DNA from: Clostridium_AM sp963780135
GTDB taxonomy: Bacteria > Bacillota > Clostridia > Clostridiales > Clostridiaceae
Length of the DNA stretch: 64,000 nt
Direction: 5' to 3'
Assembly (NCBI GenBank): GCA_963780135.1
Contig: CAWAAR010000002.1
Coordinates: 1 to 64,000 of the forward strand
The notes below the pieces were generated by a model, which saw only the letters and a program-made list of their open reading frames with translations, did no database searches and had not been told where the DNA came from. This document shows positions 48,694 to 57,764 of this stretch, piece after piece; the stretch's first letter is position 1; the number at the start of each line of letters is the position of its first letter. Both the position numbers and the translations under genes were made by a program.

Positions 48694-49458
48694 ATGAAAC
48701 CAATACTTTTTAAAGTTTTTGGACTTAATGTGTATGGGTATGGAATGATGATCGCTATTGGAATATGTGCTGCACTTATACTTTTAAGTTATAGAAGTAA
48801 AAAAAAGGGATACGATGAGGATAGTATATTAAATATGGCCATTATAGCTATAATAGCTGGCATAATGGGAGGAAAAGTTTTATATATAATAACAGAAATA
48901 AAAAATATAATAAATAATATAAATATATTAAAGGATATAGGCAGTGGCTTTGTTATATATGGAGCTATATTAGGAGGAGCCTTAGGAGTATTTTTTTATA
49001 GCAAAAAGAAAGGTTGGAATATACTCCAAGTATTTGATTTAATAGCACCTACAGTTATTTTGGCACAAGGATTTGGAAGAATCGGTTGTTTTCTAGCAGG
49101 GTGTTGTTATGGTAAGGAAACTAAACTACCTATAGGTGTTGACTTTACAAATTCACTTTTTGTGCAATCAGGAATTATAAGACATCCTACTCAATTATAT
49201 TCTTCAGCCTTTGATTTTGCACTTGCATTTTTTTTGTTAAGTTATGATAGAAAAGAAAGAAAAGATGGAAAAGTATTTTCTTTGTATGTTATATTGTATA
49301 GTATAGGTAGATTTTTTGTGGAGTTTTTAAGAGATGATCCAAGAGGAGCTGTCGGAGTACTTTCTACATCACAGTTTATTAGTATATTTACCTTAATATT
49401 TGGAATAGTCATTTATAATATAAATAGATTAAAAAACGAAAATGTTCATAGTTCTTAG
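48694..49458 (+). CDS. lgt: prolipoprotein diacylglyceryl transferase
   Basis: 254 aa membrane enzyme with about seven helices. It transfers diacylglycerol to the lipobox cysteine of preprolipoproteins. The Lgt signature GRIGCFLAGCCYG is near residue 129, RHPTQLYSS near 168, and GRFFVEFLRDDPRG near 210. ATG is 14 bases after AGGAGG, slightly far. The next gene, 18 bases downstream, encodes a lipoprotein, so enzyme and substrate lie side by side. Confidence 0.95.
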   Translation: MKPILFKVFGLNVYGYGMMIAIGICAALILLSYRSKKKGYDEDSILNMAIIAIIAGIMGGKVLYIITEIKNIINNINILKDIGSGFVIYGAILGGALGVFFYSKKKGWNILQVFDLIAPTVILAQGFGRIGCFLAGCCYGKETKLPIGVDFTNSLFVQSGIIRHPTQLYSSAFDFALAFFLLSYDRKERKDGKVFSLYVILYSIGRFFVEFLRDDPRGAVGVLSTSQFISIFTLIFGIVIYNINRLKNENVHSS

Positions 49459-49476
49459 GCTTGGGAGGTAAGTTAG

Positions 49477-50325
49477 GTGCAAATAGGAGTTAAAAAAAGA
49501 AAAAATAATAAATTTATGATTATAATTATGGTTTTACTGTTTTGTTTTATTACATCAGGATGTAATAAAATTGACGAGATGAAAGTTAAGGCTGGGCTTA
49601 AAAACAATGATTTTGAATATATAAAGCAGGGTAAGATAGAAACAATAGTAATACAAAGCACAAGAGATCAAGGATTCAGATTTACAGTTACAGATAAAAA
49701 TGTTATTAATGAAATATATGATGTATTATCTACTGCAAAAACGGCAAGCAAAAAATCATCATTGGAACCTGATTATATATTCGAAATGAAAGAGGGAAAC
49801 AATAAAATTCATAAATTTAGTTATGTTACAGGTTTAGACAAAAAGGATTCTGGTAACTTTTATAGTGACGACAAAACATATATTGTATCTAATAGAATAG
49901 ATAATAATATAATAAGCAATTATTGGAACATAAGGAAACCAAAGAATTTTAAAGATGTATATTATAAATCTATAACTAGTGTTTTAGGGCAATACTTAAA
50001 GGATGATAATAAAAATAAGAGCGTGGGTATAAATCTAAAAGATGATGTAGATTCAGCTAAATTTATACTGTCTACAGATTTAGAAGATTTTAATAATGAT
50101 TTAAGCAGCAAGTTTAAAAATGTAACTGTTGCAAACAAAGACAAGGAAAATTATGATATTTGGCTTACCATAAAAACTGAGGGATATAAATCTACAATGT
50201 ATAAAGCTACTGTAGTTATATGGGATAAAAATGCAAAAACTGAGAAAAAGTATTATATAGATGATAACTATAAAACTGGAGGTTGGGATTTAAAAATTAC
50301 AGATACTAAACCTGATAAGTTTTAA
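49477..50325 (+). CDS. putative lipoprotein
   Basis: 282 aa. The signal peptide ends in a lipobox (FITSGC, Cys near residue 29). The mature part has two regions: about 50-150 (IETIVIQSTRDQGFRFTVTD) resembling YhfM-like lipoprotein domains, and about 160-275 with unknown fold. GTG start with GGGAGG upstream, 18 bases after lgt. Likely co-transcribed with lgt. Function unknown. Confidence 0.78.
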   Translation: MQIGVKKRKNNKFMIIIMVLLFCFITSGCNKIDEMKVKAGLKNNDFEYIKQGKIETIVIQSTRDQGFRFTVTDKNVINEIYDVLSTAKTASKKSSLEPDYIFEMKEGNNKIHKFSYVTGLDKKDSGNFYSDDKTYIVSNRIDNNIISNYWNIRKPKNFKDVYYKSITSVLGQYLKDDNKNKSVGINLKDDVDSAKFILSTDLEDFNNDLSSKFKNVTVANKDKENYDIWLTIKTEGYKSTMYKATVVIWDKNAKTEKKYYIDDNYKTGGWDLKITDTKPDKF

Positions 50326-50331
50326 ATATTG

Positions 50332-50375
50332 TAAAAAAAACACTAAGGATTTCTATTCCAATAGTGTTTTTTTTG
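50332..50375 (+). terminator. lgt-lipoprotein terminator
   Basis: AAAAAACACTA and TAGTGTTTTTTTT around a loop of about 16 bases. Confidence 0.75.
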
Positions 50376-50513
50376 TTTAAATTTTAGAATATTTGATAAT
50401 AATAAATACAATGTTATAATAAAAATGTATTTTATGTTACTAAATACAGTATAAACATTTTAAGTGCATTTAGTAAATAAAGTTATTTTTATATCATAGG
50501 GGAGGAAGTATTA

Positions 50514-51362
50514 ATGAGCAATTGTGATAGCTGTTCAAGTAAAGGAACTTGTAGTGAGGAAGGAACTGGTTGTGGAAGCAAAGTGCAACCTAAGTATGGT
50601 AAAATAAAAAATATAATAGGTGTTATAAGTGGAAAAGGTGGAGTTGGAAAATCAACTGTCACAGGTATATTGGCAACTAAGCTAAATAAAGCAGGATATA
50701 GTGTTGGAGTGTTAGATGGGGATATAACAGGGCCTTCAATGCCTAGATTTTTTGGTATAAATAATCAAAGGGCAGATATGATTCAAGTAGGAGATAGTGA
50801 GGAAATAAAATTTAGACCAATAGAAACTTCAACTGGTATTAAAGTTATATCTTTAAATCTTTTAACAGAACAAGAAGAACAACCGGTTATATGGAGGGGG
50901 CCAGTAATTACAGGAGTATTGAAACAAATGTACACTGATACTGAGTGGGAAGAATTAGATTATCTTCTTATAGATATGCCACCAGGAACCGGTGATATAG
51001 CTCTAACCATAATGCAGGAATTACCATTAGAAGGTTTGGTTGTAGTTTCAACGCCTCAAGATATGGTATCAATGATAGTTAAAAAAGTAGTTATAATGGC
51101 TGAAAAGATGGGAGTAAATATAATTGGGTCAGTAGAAAATATGTCTTATATTAAGTGTGGTAAATGTGGAGAAAAAATAAATGTATTTAGTAAAAAGTCT
51201 GCAAAGGAACATGCTGAATACTTAGGCATACCACTTCTTGCAGAAATGCCTATAAATTTAGATTTAGTTGAAAGTATGGAAAATGGTACGGTAGAAAAAT
51301 TTATAGCGGAATCAGATGAATATGAAGAATTACTAAATAATTTTAAAAATAGAATCATATAA
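50514..51362 (+). CDS. Mrp/NBP35 (ApbC) family ATP-binding protein
   Basis: 282 aa. The P-loop GKGGVGKST (residues 40-48) is of the deviant Walker A type, with DGDITGPSMPR next and DMPPGTGD near residue 148. These are hallmarks of Mrp/NBP35 iron-sulfur carriers. The N-terminal C4/C7/C13/C20 group and a C-terminal KCGKCGEKI pair can hold an Fe-S cluster. ATG preceded by GGGGAGG. Fe-S cluster delivery is the probable role. Single gene. Confidence 0.93.
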   Translation: MSNCDSCSSKGTCSEEGTGCGSKVQPKYGKIKNIIGVISGKGGVGKSTVTGILATKLNKAGYSVGVLDGDITGPSMPRFFGINNQRADMIQVGDSEEIKFRPIETSTGIKVISLNLLTEQEEQPVIWRGPVITGVLKQMYTDTEWEELDYLLIDMPPGTGDIALTIMQELPLEGLVVVSTPQDMVSMIVKKVVIMAEKMGVNIIGSVENMSYIKCGKCGEKINVFSKKSAKEHAEYLGIPLLAEMPINLDLVESMENGTVEKFIAESDEYEELLNNFKNRII

Positions 51363-51464
51363 AAAGATAAGAAATCTTTAAAATAAAAGATACCCTGTAG
51401 AGTAGGTTATTAATACATTGTCCACTCTGTAGGGTATATTTTTAAGACTTCTTATCTTTTTTAA
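51363..51464 (+). terminator. nested hairpin terminator after the Mrp gene
   Basis: An outer pair (AAAAGATAAGAA with TTCTTATCTTTTTT) encloses an inner imperfect hairpin (ATACCCTGTAGAGT with ACTCTGTAGGGTAT). Confidence 0.65.
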
Positions 51465-51484
51465 TTTTGTGGGATTTTTTTAGT

Positions 51485-51660
51485 CATTATCAGTGACAAT
51501 TGTTTTGCAGGAAGTATTGCCATTATTACCAAACATATATCACCTTCAATGACTATAAAAATGGAATTCATTGTAAGTGAGTATATGATAGGAGACATAC
51601 CTTTTGGAGCAAAATTTCCAAAGAATATCTGTTGCGTTTTTGACTTGTTACTTGTCTGAA
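51485..51660 (+). pseudogene. possible decayed coding remnant
   Basis: A + frame reads VIISDNCFAGSIAIITKHIS, then MTIKMEFIVSEYMIGDIPFG and ends LLLV-stop. It has no start codon with a ribosome site. The NC..G..-SP pattern is weakly like DUF1919 proteins, but this is only an impression. It may be chance. Confidence 0.2.
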
Positions 51661-51665
51661 AATAC

Positions 51666-51842
51666 CTAAAATAAATCTATAAGTTTATCATTTTTTAGTC
51701 TAATAGCATTAGGTTCAAGATTTATGGTATCTCCTACTTTTGAATTAATAGGTAAATGTGAAATACCAATGTCCATTGTTGTTCCATCTTCAAAATTTAC
51801 AAAAGCATCTGTGAAATTCATATCAATAATTTTTCCGATCAT
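51666..51842 (-). CDS. small hypothetical protein
   Basis: 58 aa, starting MIGKIIDMNFTDAFVNFEDG and ending KNDKLIDLF. The pattern of short beta-strands (GTTMDIGISHLPINSKVGDT) suggests a small beta-barrel, for example an OB or KOW-like fold, but no family is recognised. ATG follows GAGGTGGTATTTT, an excellent site, and supports a real gene. It stands alone between the Mrp gene and nrdD. Confidence 0.6.
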   Translation of the reverse strand: MIGKIIDMNFTDAFVNFEDGTTMDIGISHLPINSKVGDTINLEPNAIRLKNDKLIDLF

Positions 51843-52012
51843 AAAATACCACCTCAGAAATATTTTTAACAGTTATTAACTAATTATTCAAGAAATAAAA
51901 AAATAGCTGGCAAAAATTAAATATCAAATCATAATCCTTAATAAAAAACAAAAGAATTTAAAGATAGATACAACTAAATTGTTTTAAGATACCCTTAACC
52001 CTAATTTAAAAA

Positions 52013-52041
52013 TTGCTTAAAAAATTTTCCCATAGTATAAT
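52013..52041 (+). promoter_or_regulatory. nrdD promoter
   Basis: TTGCTT at 52013-52018, a 17-base spacer and TATAAT at 52036-52041; start near 52048. Confidence 0.6.
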
Positions 52042-52054
52042 ATCAAAGTATTTA

Positions 52055-52070
52055 ACACAATATATTGTAG
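52055..52070. promoter_or_regulatory. NrdR box upstream of nrdD
   Basis: ACACAATATATTGTAG matches the NrdR consensus ACACWATATATWGTGT at 15 of 16 positions. It lies just after the predicted start, where a bound repressor would block transcription. Only one clear box was found; NrdR usually uses two about 31 bases apart. nrdR is not in this window. Confidence 0.6.
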
Positions 52071-52086
52071 TTTGGAGGAATGGCGT

Positions 52087-54189
52087 ATGCTACATGTTGT
52101 GAAGAGAGATGGCAGAAAGGTAGAATTTGATTCTATAAAGATAACTAATGCTATAAAGGGCTCTTCAGAAGAAATAGGGTATGATTTAAAAGAAAGTGAT
52201 TTTATAGATTTAACTCAAAAGGTTATAAAGCAGCTAGAAGAACTTGAGGTTGATGAAATAAATGTAGAACAAATACAAAATCTGGTTGAAAAAATACTTT
52301 TAAAGAATGAGCACAGAGAAATTGGAATAGCTTATTGCAATTATAGAAAAGAAAGAAATAAAATCAGAGAAATAAAATCAGATTTAATGAAAGCTATTGA
52401 AAAAATAGGAGTAGAAACAGATAGGGATAATGCAAATGTAGGTAACAATTTTAGTTCAAAGCTACTTAGAATAGCAAGTGAATCAAATAAATGGTATAAT
52501 TTATCAATTATGCCTAAATACTTGGCTAAGGCTCATGAAAATGGAGATATATATTATCATGACTTGGACAGTTATAATTTAACAACCAATTGTTTACATA
52601 TACCTACCAAGGAAATATTAACTAGAGGATTCAATACTGGGTATGGGAATATAAGACCACCTAAAAGGATAGAGTCAGCAGCAGAACTTTCATGTATACT
52701 TCTACAATCAACTCAAAATGATATGTTTGGAGGACAATCCCATCCTGACTTTGACAATGATATGGGAGTGTTTGTAGATCCTACAAGAAAAGAAATAAAA
52801 AATGAACTTATGGATTTAGGTATAGATGAAGAAAAGTTAAACAAGCTTGTAGAAAGAAAGCTTAGAAAAGCTATAGAACAATCTATGCAGGGAATTGTAT
52901 ATAATCTAAACACAATGCATTCAAGAGCAGGATCACAAGTACCATTTAGTTCTATAAACATAGGAATACCTGACTCTAATGATTCAGCATTGGTTTGTGA
53001 AACCTTTTTAACAGAGTATGAAAAGGGTCTTGGTATGGGAGAACAACCTATTTTTCCTAATATAATATTTAGAGTGAAAAAAGGTGTAAATAAAGAACCA
53101 GGAGATCCGTATTATTACTTATTTCAGGTAGCTTGCAGAGTAGCAGCTAAAAGAATGAATCCTACTTTTATGAATTTAGATGCTGACTTTAATAAGTTTT
53201 ACTATGATAAGGGAGTACTTCCTGCTACCATGGGATGCAGAACTTATGTATGTGCTAATGTCAATGGAGAACCAGGAACAAAAGGTAGGGGAAATATAGC
53301 ACCAACCACTATAAACTTACCTAGGCTTGGAATTGTAGCAAAAAAAGATACAAACAAGTTTTTTAAACTTTTAGATAGCAAATTAGAACTTGCAAAAGAA
53401 GCACTAATGCATAGATATAATATACTTAAGAGATTAAGAGTTAAAGATTTACCTTTTGTGGCTGGTCAGGGACTTATGAAGGGTTCTGAAGATTTAAAAC
53501 CTGAAGATTCTATAGAACCAATATTGAAGCAGGGAACTTGGTCTGTAGGGTTTATAGGATTAGCGGAAACTTTAATTGCTTTAACAGGAAAGCACCATGG
53601 AGAAGATGAGAAATCCAAAGAACTAGGAATAGAAATAGTTTCTTATATAAGAAATTATATGGATAAACTAATAGAAGAAACTCACTTGAATTGGAGTTGC
53701 TACGCTACTCCAGCGGAAGGTTTAAGTGGTAAATTTATTCTTCAAGACAAAAAGATATTTGGAAGCATAAAAGGCGTAACAGATAAAGAATATTATACAA
53801 ATTCTTATCATATACCAGTAGGATATCCTATATCTATAAAAGATAAAATTGATATAGAAGCACCATATCATAAATTGTGTAATGCTGGACATATAAGTTA
53901 TATCGAATTAGATGATTATCCTTCAGGAGAAACTATAATGGATATACTAAATTATGCTTATGATTATACAAATATAAGTTACATGGGTATTAACTTCCAT
54001 ATAAGATATTGCAGATGCTGTGGAACATATCTTCATGATGAAGAAAATTGTACTAAATGCGGAAGTGATAATATACAGGGTATATCTAGGGTAACAGGAT
54101 ATCTTTCTTTGGATGAAAGATTTGGATCTGGTAAAGTGGCTGAAAGATCAGATAGACTATCTCAGGGCAGCAATAAACATGTTTATTAA
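52087..54189 (+). CDS. nrdD: anaerobic (class III) ribonucleoside-triphosphate reductase
   Basis: 700 aa glycyl-radical enzyme that makes dNTPs without oxygen. An N-terminal ATP-cone (residues about 1-95, VVKRDGRKVEFDSIKI) is followed by the catalytic barrel with GCRTYVCANVNGEPG. A C-terminal zinc site has CRCC and CTKC near residues 638-655. The glycyl radical loop RVTGYLS lies near 665. ATG at 52087 follows GGAGG with eight-base spacing. Paired with nrdG downstream, though a hairpin lies between them. Confidence 0.96.
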   Translation: MLHVVKRDGRKVEFDSIKITNAIKGSSEEIGYDLKESDFIDLTQKVIKQLEELEVDEINVEQIQNLVEKILLKNEHREIGIAYCNYRKERNKIREIKSDLMKAIEKIGVETDRDNANVGNNFSSKLLRIASESNKWYNLSIMPKYLAKAHENGDIYYHDLDSYNLTTNCLHIPTKEILTRGFNTGYGNIRPPKRIESAAELSCILLQSTQNDMFGGQSHPDFDNDMGVFVDPTRKEIKNELMDLGIDEEKLNKLVERKLRKAIEQSMQGIVYNLNTMHSRAGSQVPFSSINIGIPDSNDSALVCETFLTEYEKGLGMGEQPIFPNIIFRVKKGVNKEPGDPYYYLFQVACRVAAKRMNPTFMNLDADFNKFYYDKGVLPATMGCRTYVCANVNGEPGTKGRGNIAPTTINLPRLGIVAKKDTNKFFKLLDSKLELAKEALMHRYNILKRLRVKDLPFVAGQGLMKGSEDLKPEDSIEPILKQGTWSVGFIGLAETLIALTGKHHGEDEKSKELGIEIVSYIRNYMDKLIEETHLNWSCYATPAEGLSGKFILQDKKIFGSIKGVTDKEYYTNSYHIPVGYPISIKDKIDIEAPYHKLCNAGHISYIELDDYPSGETIMDILNYAYDYTNISYMGINFHIRYCRCCGTYLHDEENCTKCGSDNIQGISRVTGYLSLDERFGSGKVAERSDRLSQGSNKHVY

Positions 54190-54211
54190 TTAGATAAGTA
54201 ATATAATATTT

Positions 54212-54244
54212 AAAAGACAGAGAATTAAATATCTCTGTCTTTTA
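54212..54244 (+). terminator. hairpin between nrdD and nrdG
   Basis: AAAAGACAGAGA pairs with TCTCTGTCTTTT around an eight-base loop. It could lower nrdG expression relative to nrdD or stabilise the nrdD mRNA end. Confidence 0.6.
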
Positions 54245-54274
54245 AACTAAAAATCTAATTTGGAGGGATTAACG

Positions 54275-54790
54275 ATGAGTTTAAATAGAAATATTAGGTT
54301 AGCAGGAATAGCTTATGAAAGTTTAGTAAATGGACCTGGATTAAGAAGAGTATTTTTTTCTCAAGGATGTAGCCATAATTGCAAAGGTTGTTTTAATCCT
54401 AGCACTCACTGCGATAATGGTGGAGAACTTAAAAATATAGATGAACTATTAGAAGATGTAAGAAAAAACCCAATGTTAAAAGGTATTACTTTTTCTGGTG
54501 GAGATCCTTTTGAACAAGCAAGTGAGTTTGCTTATATGGCTATAAAAATAAAAGAAATAGGGTTAAACATATGGTGCTATACAGGCTATACATTTGAATA
54601 CATTTTGGATCATAAGGATGAACATAGTGGTTGGGAACAGTTACTGGATAATATAGATGTATTAGTGGATGGAAAGTTTGAAGAAGATAAAGAAGATACA
54701 AACCTTAAATATAGGGGTTCTGGAAATCAAAGGATTATAGATGTAAGGAAAAGTTTAGAAAAGGGTAATGTAGTAACTTTAGAATTTTAA
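54275..54790 (+). CDS. nrdG: anaerobic ribonucleotide reductase-activating protein (radical SAM)
   Basis: 171 aa. The Fe-S motif CSHNCKGC (C32, C36, C39) is the CX3CX2C of radical SAM activases; FSGGDPFEQ near residue 73 binds SAM. It installs the glycyl radical on NrdD. ATG at 54275 follows GGAGGG. It lies 85 bases after nrdD. Confidence 0.95.
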   Translation: MSLNRNIRLAGIAYESLVNGPGLRRVFFSQGCSHNCKGCFNPSTHCDNGGELKNIDELLEDVRKNPMLKGITFSGGDPFEQASEFAYMAIKIKEIGLNIWCYTGYTFEYILDHKDEHSGWEQLLDNIDVLVDGKFEEDKEDTNLKYRGSGNQRIIDVRKSLEKGNVVTLEF

Positions 54791-54942
54791 TTGAACTTAT
54801 CCATGGGTTTAGCTGCAGCAATGCTTTTATTTACTTATTACCCAAATAAAATATTTACTTGAAAAGTTTTTGTAATAATGATAAGTTCAATTAAGATTTA
54901 TTTTATTTAATGGTAGTATAGATGAAAGTTTTACTGCAGCTA
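54787..54942. repeat. two interleaved inverted repeats downstream of nrdG
   Basis: TTAATTGAACTTATC (54787-54801) is a perfect inverted copy of 54880-54894. TAGCTGCAG (54810-54818) is an inverted copy of 54934-54942. Their arms alternate, so they could form a pseudoknot in RNA but not two nested hairpins. No T-run follows. Confidence 0.45.
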
Positions 54943-54961
54943 GTTATGGAAGTAAAACATT

Positions 54962-55594
54962 TTATTCCCAATTTAAAATTTTAACTTTATTTTGTTCTTC
55001 TAAAGGCTCATTTACAGTTAGTTTGTTACTCCCAACTTTTTCACCGTTTTTCATATAAGTTAAAAAGTTTTCTAGACCTTCTAGTTCAAATGAAAGTAAA
55101 GGAGTTTTGTAGTGCATAGGAATAACAATGCCGCTTTTTATGGATTTAGCTATTTCAGAGGCTTCTTTGCCATTTATAGTGTAATTACCGCCTATAGGTA
55201 TAAGAAGTACATCTATATGTCCTAGGCTTTGTATTTCTGTTTCGGATAAAACATATCCTAGATCTCCCAGATGACAAATTTTATACCCATCTACATCCAT
55301 AGTAAAAATTATATTTTCGCCCCTCTTAGCACCTTTAACTTTATCGTGATAAGAAGGAATACCAGTTATTGGTATGTCGCACAAATTAAAAAATCCTGCT
55401 TTATCTATGATGTTTTTGCACTCTATTTTTTCGGTATAATCATGATCAATGTGATGATGACTTATTGTAACTAAATCAACAGTACCTTTAAATATTTTAT
55501 AACCAACACTTTCATCAAAAGGATCTGTTAGAATTTTTCTGCCTTTTGAATCTTCTATTAGGAAGGATGAATGTCCTAGCCAAGTTATTATCAC
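54962..55594 (-). CDS. MBL-fold metallohydrolase, UlaG/YtkL-like
   Basis: 210 aa. The N-terminal ITWLGHSSFLIE and the metal motif SHHHIDHD (near residue 46) place it in the beta-lactamase-fold UlaG/YtkL group, with HLGDLGY and IPMHYKTP supplying later ligands. Such proteins hydrolyse phosphoester or lactone bonds; the substrate here is unknown. GTG at 55594 has AGAGGTG six bases upstream. Single gene. Confidence 0.87.
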   Translation of the reverse strand: MIITWLGHSSFLIEDSKGRKILTDPFDESVGYKIFKGTVDLVTISHHHIDHDYTEKIECKNIIDKAGFFNLCDIPITGIPSYHDKVKGAKRGENIIFTMDVDGYKICHLGDLGYVLSETEIQSLGHIDVLLIPIGGNYTINGKEASEIAKSIKSGIVIPMHYKTPLLSFELEGLENFLTYMKNGEKVGSNKLTVNEPLEEQNKVKILNWE

Positions 55595-55700
55595 TAATAA
55601 CACCTCTTTCTTTTTATCCAATAATATTTATCATAAGCAAACGATACATGAACCTAAGAACAAGTTAATAAGCTTATATATTTAGTATAGCTTTTTTCGC

Positions 55701-55740
55701 AATTATATTTAGAAAGTTCTATAATTTTCTAAATATAATT
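55701..55740. repeat. 15-base perfect inverted repeat
   Basis: AATTATATTTAGAAA and TTTCTAAATATAATT flank a ten-base loop in the intergenic stretch 55595-55918. No T-run follows on either strand, so it is not an obvious terminator; an operator or a structure is possible. Confidence 0.5.
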
Positions 55741-55918
55741 ATGAAAATAATAAGTAATAGTTGTTTTTTAAAAAAAGTTTGAATTTAGCACAAAAATAAA
55801 TTTGATTTTAAGTGTGAAAGTTTAATTTTTTATATTATAATGATATATGACATACAAAATAAATATAAATGCTGTGTAAAAACTTAAAACAAAGCTTATA
55901 GAATTTGGAGGTGGTTAT

Positions 55919-57709
55919 TTGAAGGGCAAAAGAGCGTATATAATTATAGTTTTTAGTTTTTTATTTATGTTAGGTTTATTTGGAGGAGTTAACAAAGTAC
56001 AAGCAGCCAGCTCCTTTGATGATAAAGGAATAAAATCTGGTGTAGATACAAACAAGGAATGGACAGTAAAATTCAATAAAGAATTGGATAAAAACACTGT
56101 AAATGAATCTAATTTTATAATAAAAGATGAAAGTGGACAGCTGGTACCTATAAATGTAACTATAGGTAGCGATAGTAAATCAGTTACAGTTTCACCTAAA
56201 AAACAATATATGTACGGTAAAACTTATGACTTGACCATAAGCAATGTGAAATCTTCATCAGGAAAAGAATTAACATTGCCTGGGAAAATGCAGTTTTCAA
56301 CTAAAAAAGATATAAATAGTACATATACAGTTTGCATTGATCCAGGGCATGGTGGAGAGGATGCTGGTAATGTTTCAAGTGCTGGTTTGAAAGAAAAGGA
56401 TGTAGATTTATCTGTAGCATTAAAGCTTGGAAAAATTTTAGAATCTAATGGAGTAAAAGTGGTCTACACAAGAAATAGTGATAGTGTATCTTGGAATAAA
56501 GATAATGAATTGAAAACACGGTTTTCTATAGCTAATGATGCTAAGGCTGATTATTTTATAAGTATACATTGTAATATTTACAATGAGAACTTAGGCACAA
56601 AGGGAATAGAAACCTACTATGCAGATTCAGATGGTGTGGGAGAAAAATTAGCACAAGCAGTTCAAAGCGAACTTGTTAGTGGAACTGGAAGCATAGATAG
56701 AGGATCAAAAGTAGGGCTAACACAACATGACATATTAAGAGGTACTAATGGTAGTGCTATAATGGTGGAATTAGGATTTATGAGTAATAAAGACGAAAGT
56801 TCACTTTTAGCAACAGATGATTTTCAAGGTAAAAGTGCTAGTGCTATAGCTAATGGAATCTTAAAGTCTTTAAACTTGGTTAATAAAGATGTTAATATAA
56901 GTTCAATTGAAGATATGAATGCATCTGTACAACAAGGTGCTGAATATGATCTTCCACTAAACATGACTGCTTCAATGAGTGATGGAAGCAGTAAGAAAGT
57001 ACCAGTAATTTGGAGCAGTAAAAAAGCAGATACCTCTAGTACAGGAACTTATACTTATGAAGGAACAGCAGCAGGTTATAGTAAACCTGTAAAATTTATT
57101 TTAACAATAGGAACAATCCCTGTTCCAACACCGTCAGAGCCAAGTTCAGAAATAATATGTATTGATCCAGGACATGGATTAGGCAAGGATACTGGAGCGA
57201 CAGGCATAGGAGGACTGCAGGAGGATGATGTTACTTTAGCAGTAGGGTTAAAGGTAGGAAAAATACTTGAAGATCATGGAGTAAATGTAGTATATACAAG
57301 AAAAGAAGATCTAAGATCAACACCTATGAGTGTTGAAGATAGTCTTCAAAAACGTTCTGATATATCAAACAATGCAGGTGCAAAATATTTTGTATGCATT
57401 CATGCTAACTCTTTTGAGGCAGAATCAGCTAATGGTACTGAAACACTAGTAAATCAAGATAATCCAGAAGCAACTAAATTGGCAACCGCAATACAAAATA
57501 GTATTGTAAATGAAGTAGGAACTTATAATAGAGGTTTAAAGGATGGAAATTGGTTACATGTTGTAAAAAATACAAGTGCATCAGCTGTTTTAACAGAATT
57601 GGGGTTTTTGACAAATCCTTCAGATGCTGAAAAGTTAAGAAGTGATGATTATAGACAAAAATTTGCACAAGCTATTGCTGATGGAATATTACAATGTCTT
57701 GGGAAATAA
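55919..57709 (+). CDS. secreted N-acetylmuramoyl-L-alanine amidase with two catalytic domains
   Basis: 596 aa. A signal peptide (1-30) precedes a Big_5/SbsA Ig-like domain (about 35-127), an Amidase_3 domain (about 138-320), a second Ig-like (Big_4) domain (about 328-398), then another Amidase_3 domain (about 410-594). Both catalytic domains keep the zinc residues: CIDPGHGG / SIHCN / VELGFMSN in the first and CIDPGHGL / CIHANS / TELGFLTN in the second. They cut the MurNAc-L-Ala bond. TTG at 55919 follows GGAGGTGG. The first Ig-like domain resembles that of the glucosaminidase at 34118. Confidence 0.92.
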   Translation: MKGKRAYIIIVFSFLFMLGLFGGVNKVQAASSFDDKGIKSGVDTNKEWTVKFNKELDKNTVNESNFIIKDESGQLVPINVTIGSDSKSVTVSPKKQYMYGKTYDLTISNVKSSSGKELTLPGKMQFSTKKDINSTYTVCIDPGHGGEDAGNVSSAGLKEKDVDLSVALKLGKILESNGVKVVYTRNSDSVSWNKDNELKTRFSIANDAKADYFISIHCNIYNENLGTKGIETYYADSDGVGEKLAQAVQSELVSGTGSIDRGSKVGLTQHDILRGTNGSAIMVELGFMSNKDESSLLATDDFQGKSASAIANGILKSLNLVNKDVNISSIEDMNASVQQGAEYDLPLNMTASMSDGSSKKVPVIWSSKKADTSSTGTYTYEGTAAGYSKPVKFILTIGTIPVPTPSEPSSEIICIDPGHGLGKDTGATGIGGLQEDDVTLAVGLKVGKILEDHGVNVVYTRKEDLRSTPMSVEDSLQKRSDISNNAGAKYFVCIHANSFEAESANGTETLVNQDNPEATKLATAIQNSIVNEVGTYNRGLKDGNWLHVVKNTSASAVLTELGFLTNPSDAEKLRSDDYRQKFAQAIADGILQCLGK

Positions 57710-57729
57710 CAAAATTTTTATTAAATAAA

Positions 57730-57758
57730 TTGACAACTAAAAAGCCTTATAATATAAT
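57730..57758 (+). promoter_or_regulatory. ileS promoter
   Basis: TTGACA at 57730-57735 and TATAAT at 57753-57758 with a 17-base spacer; start near 57765. Confidence 0.8.
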
Positions 57759-57764
57759 AAAGAA

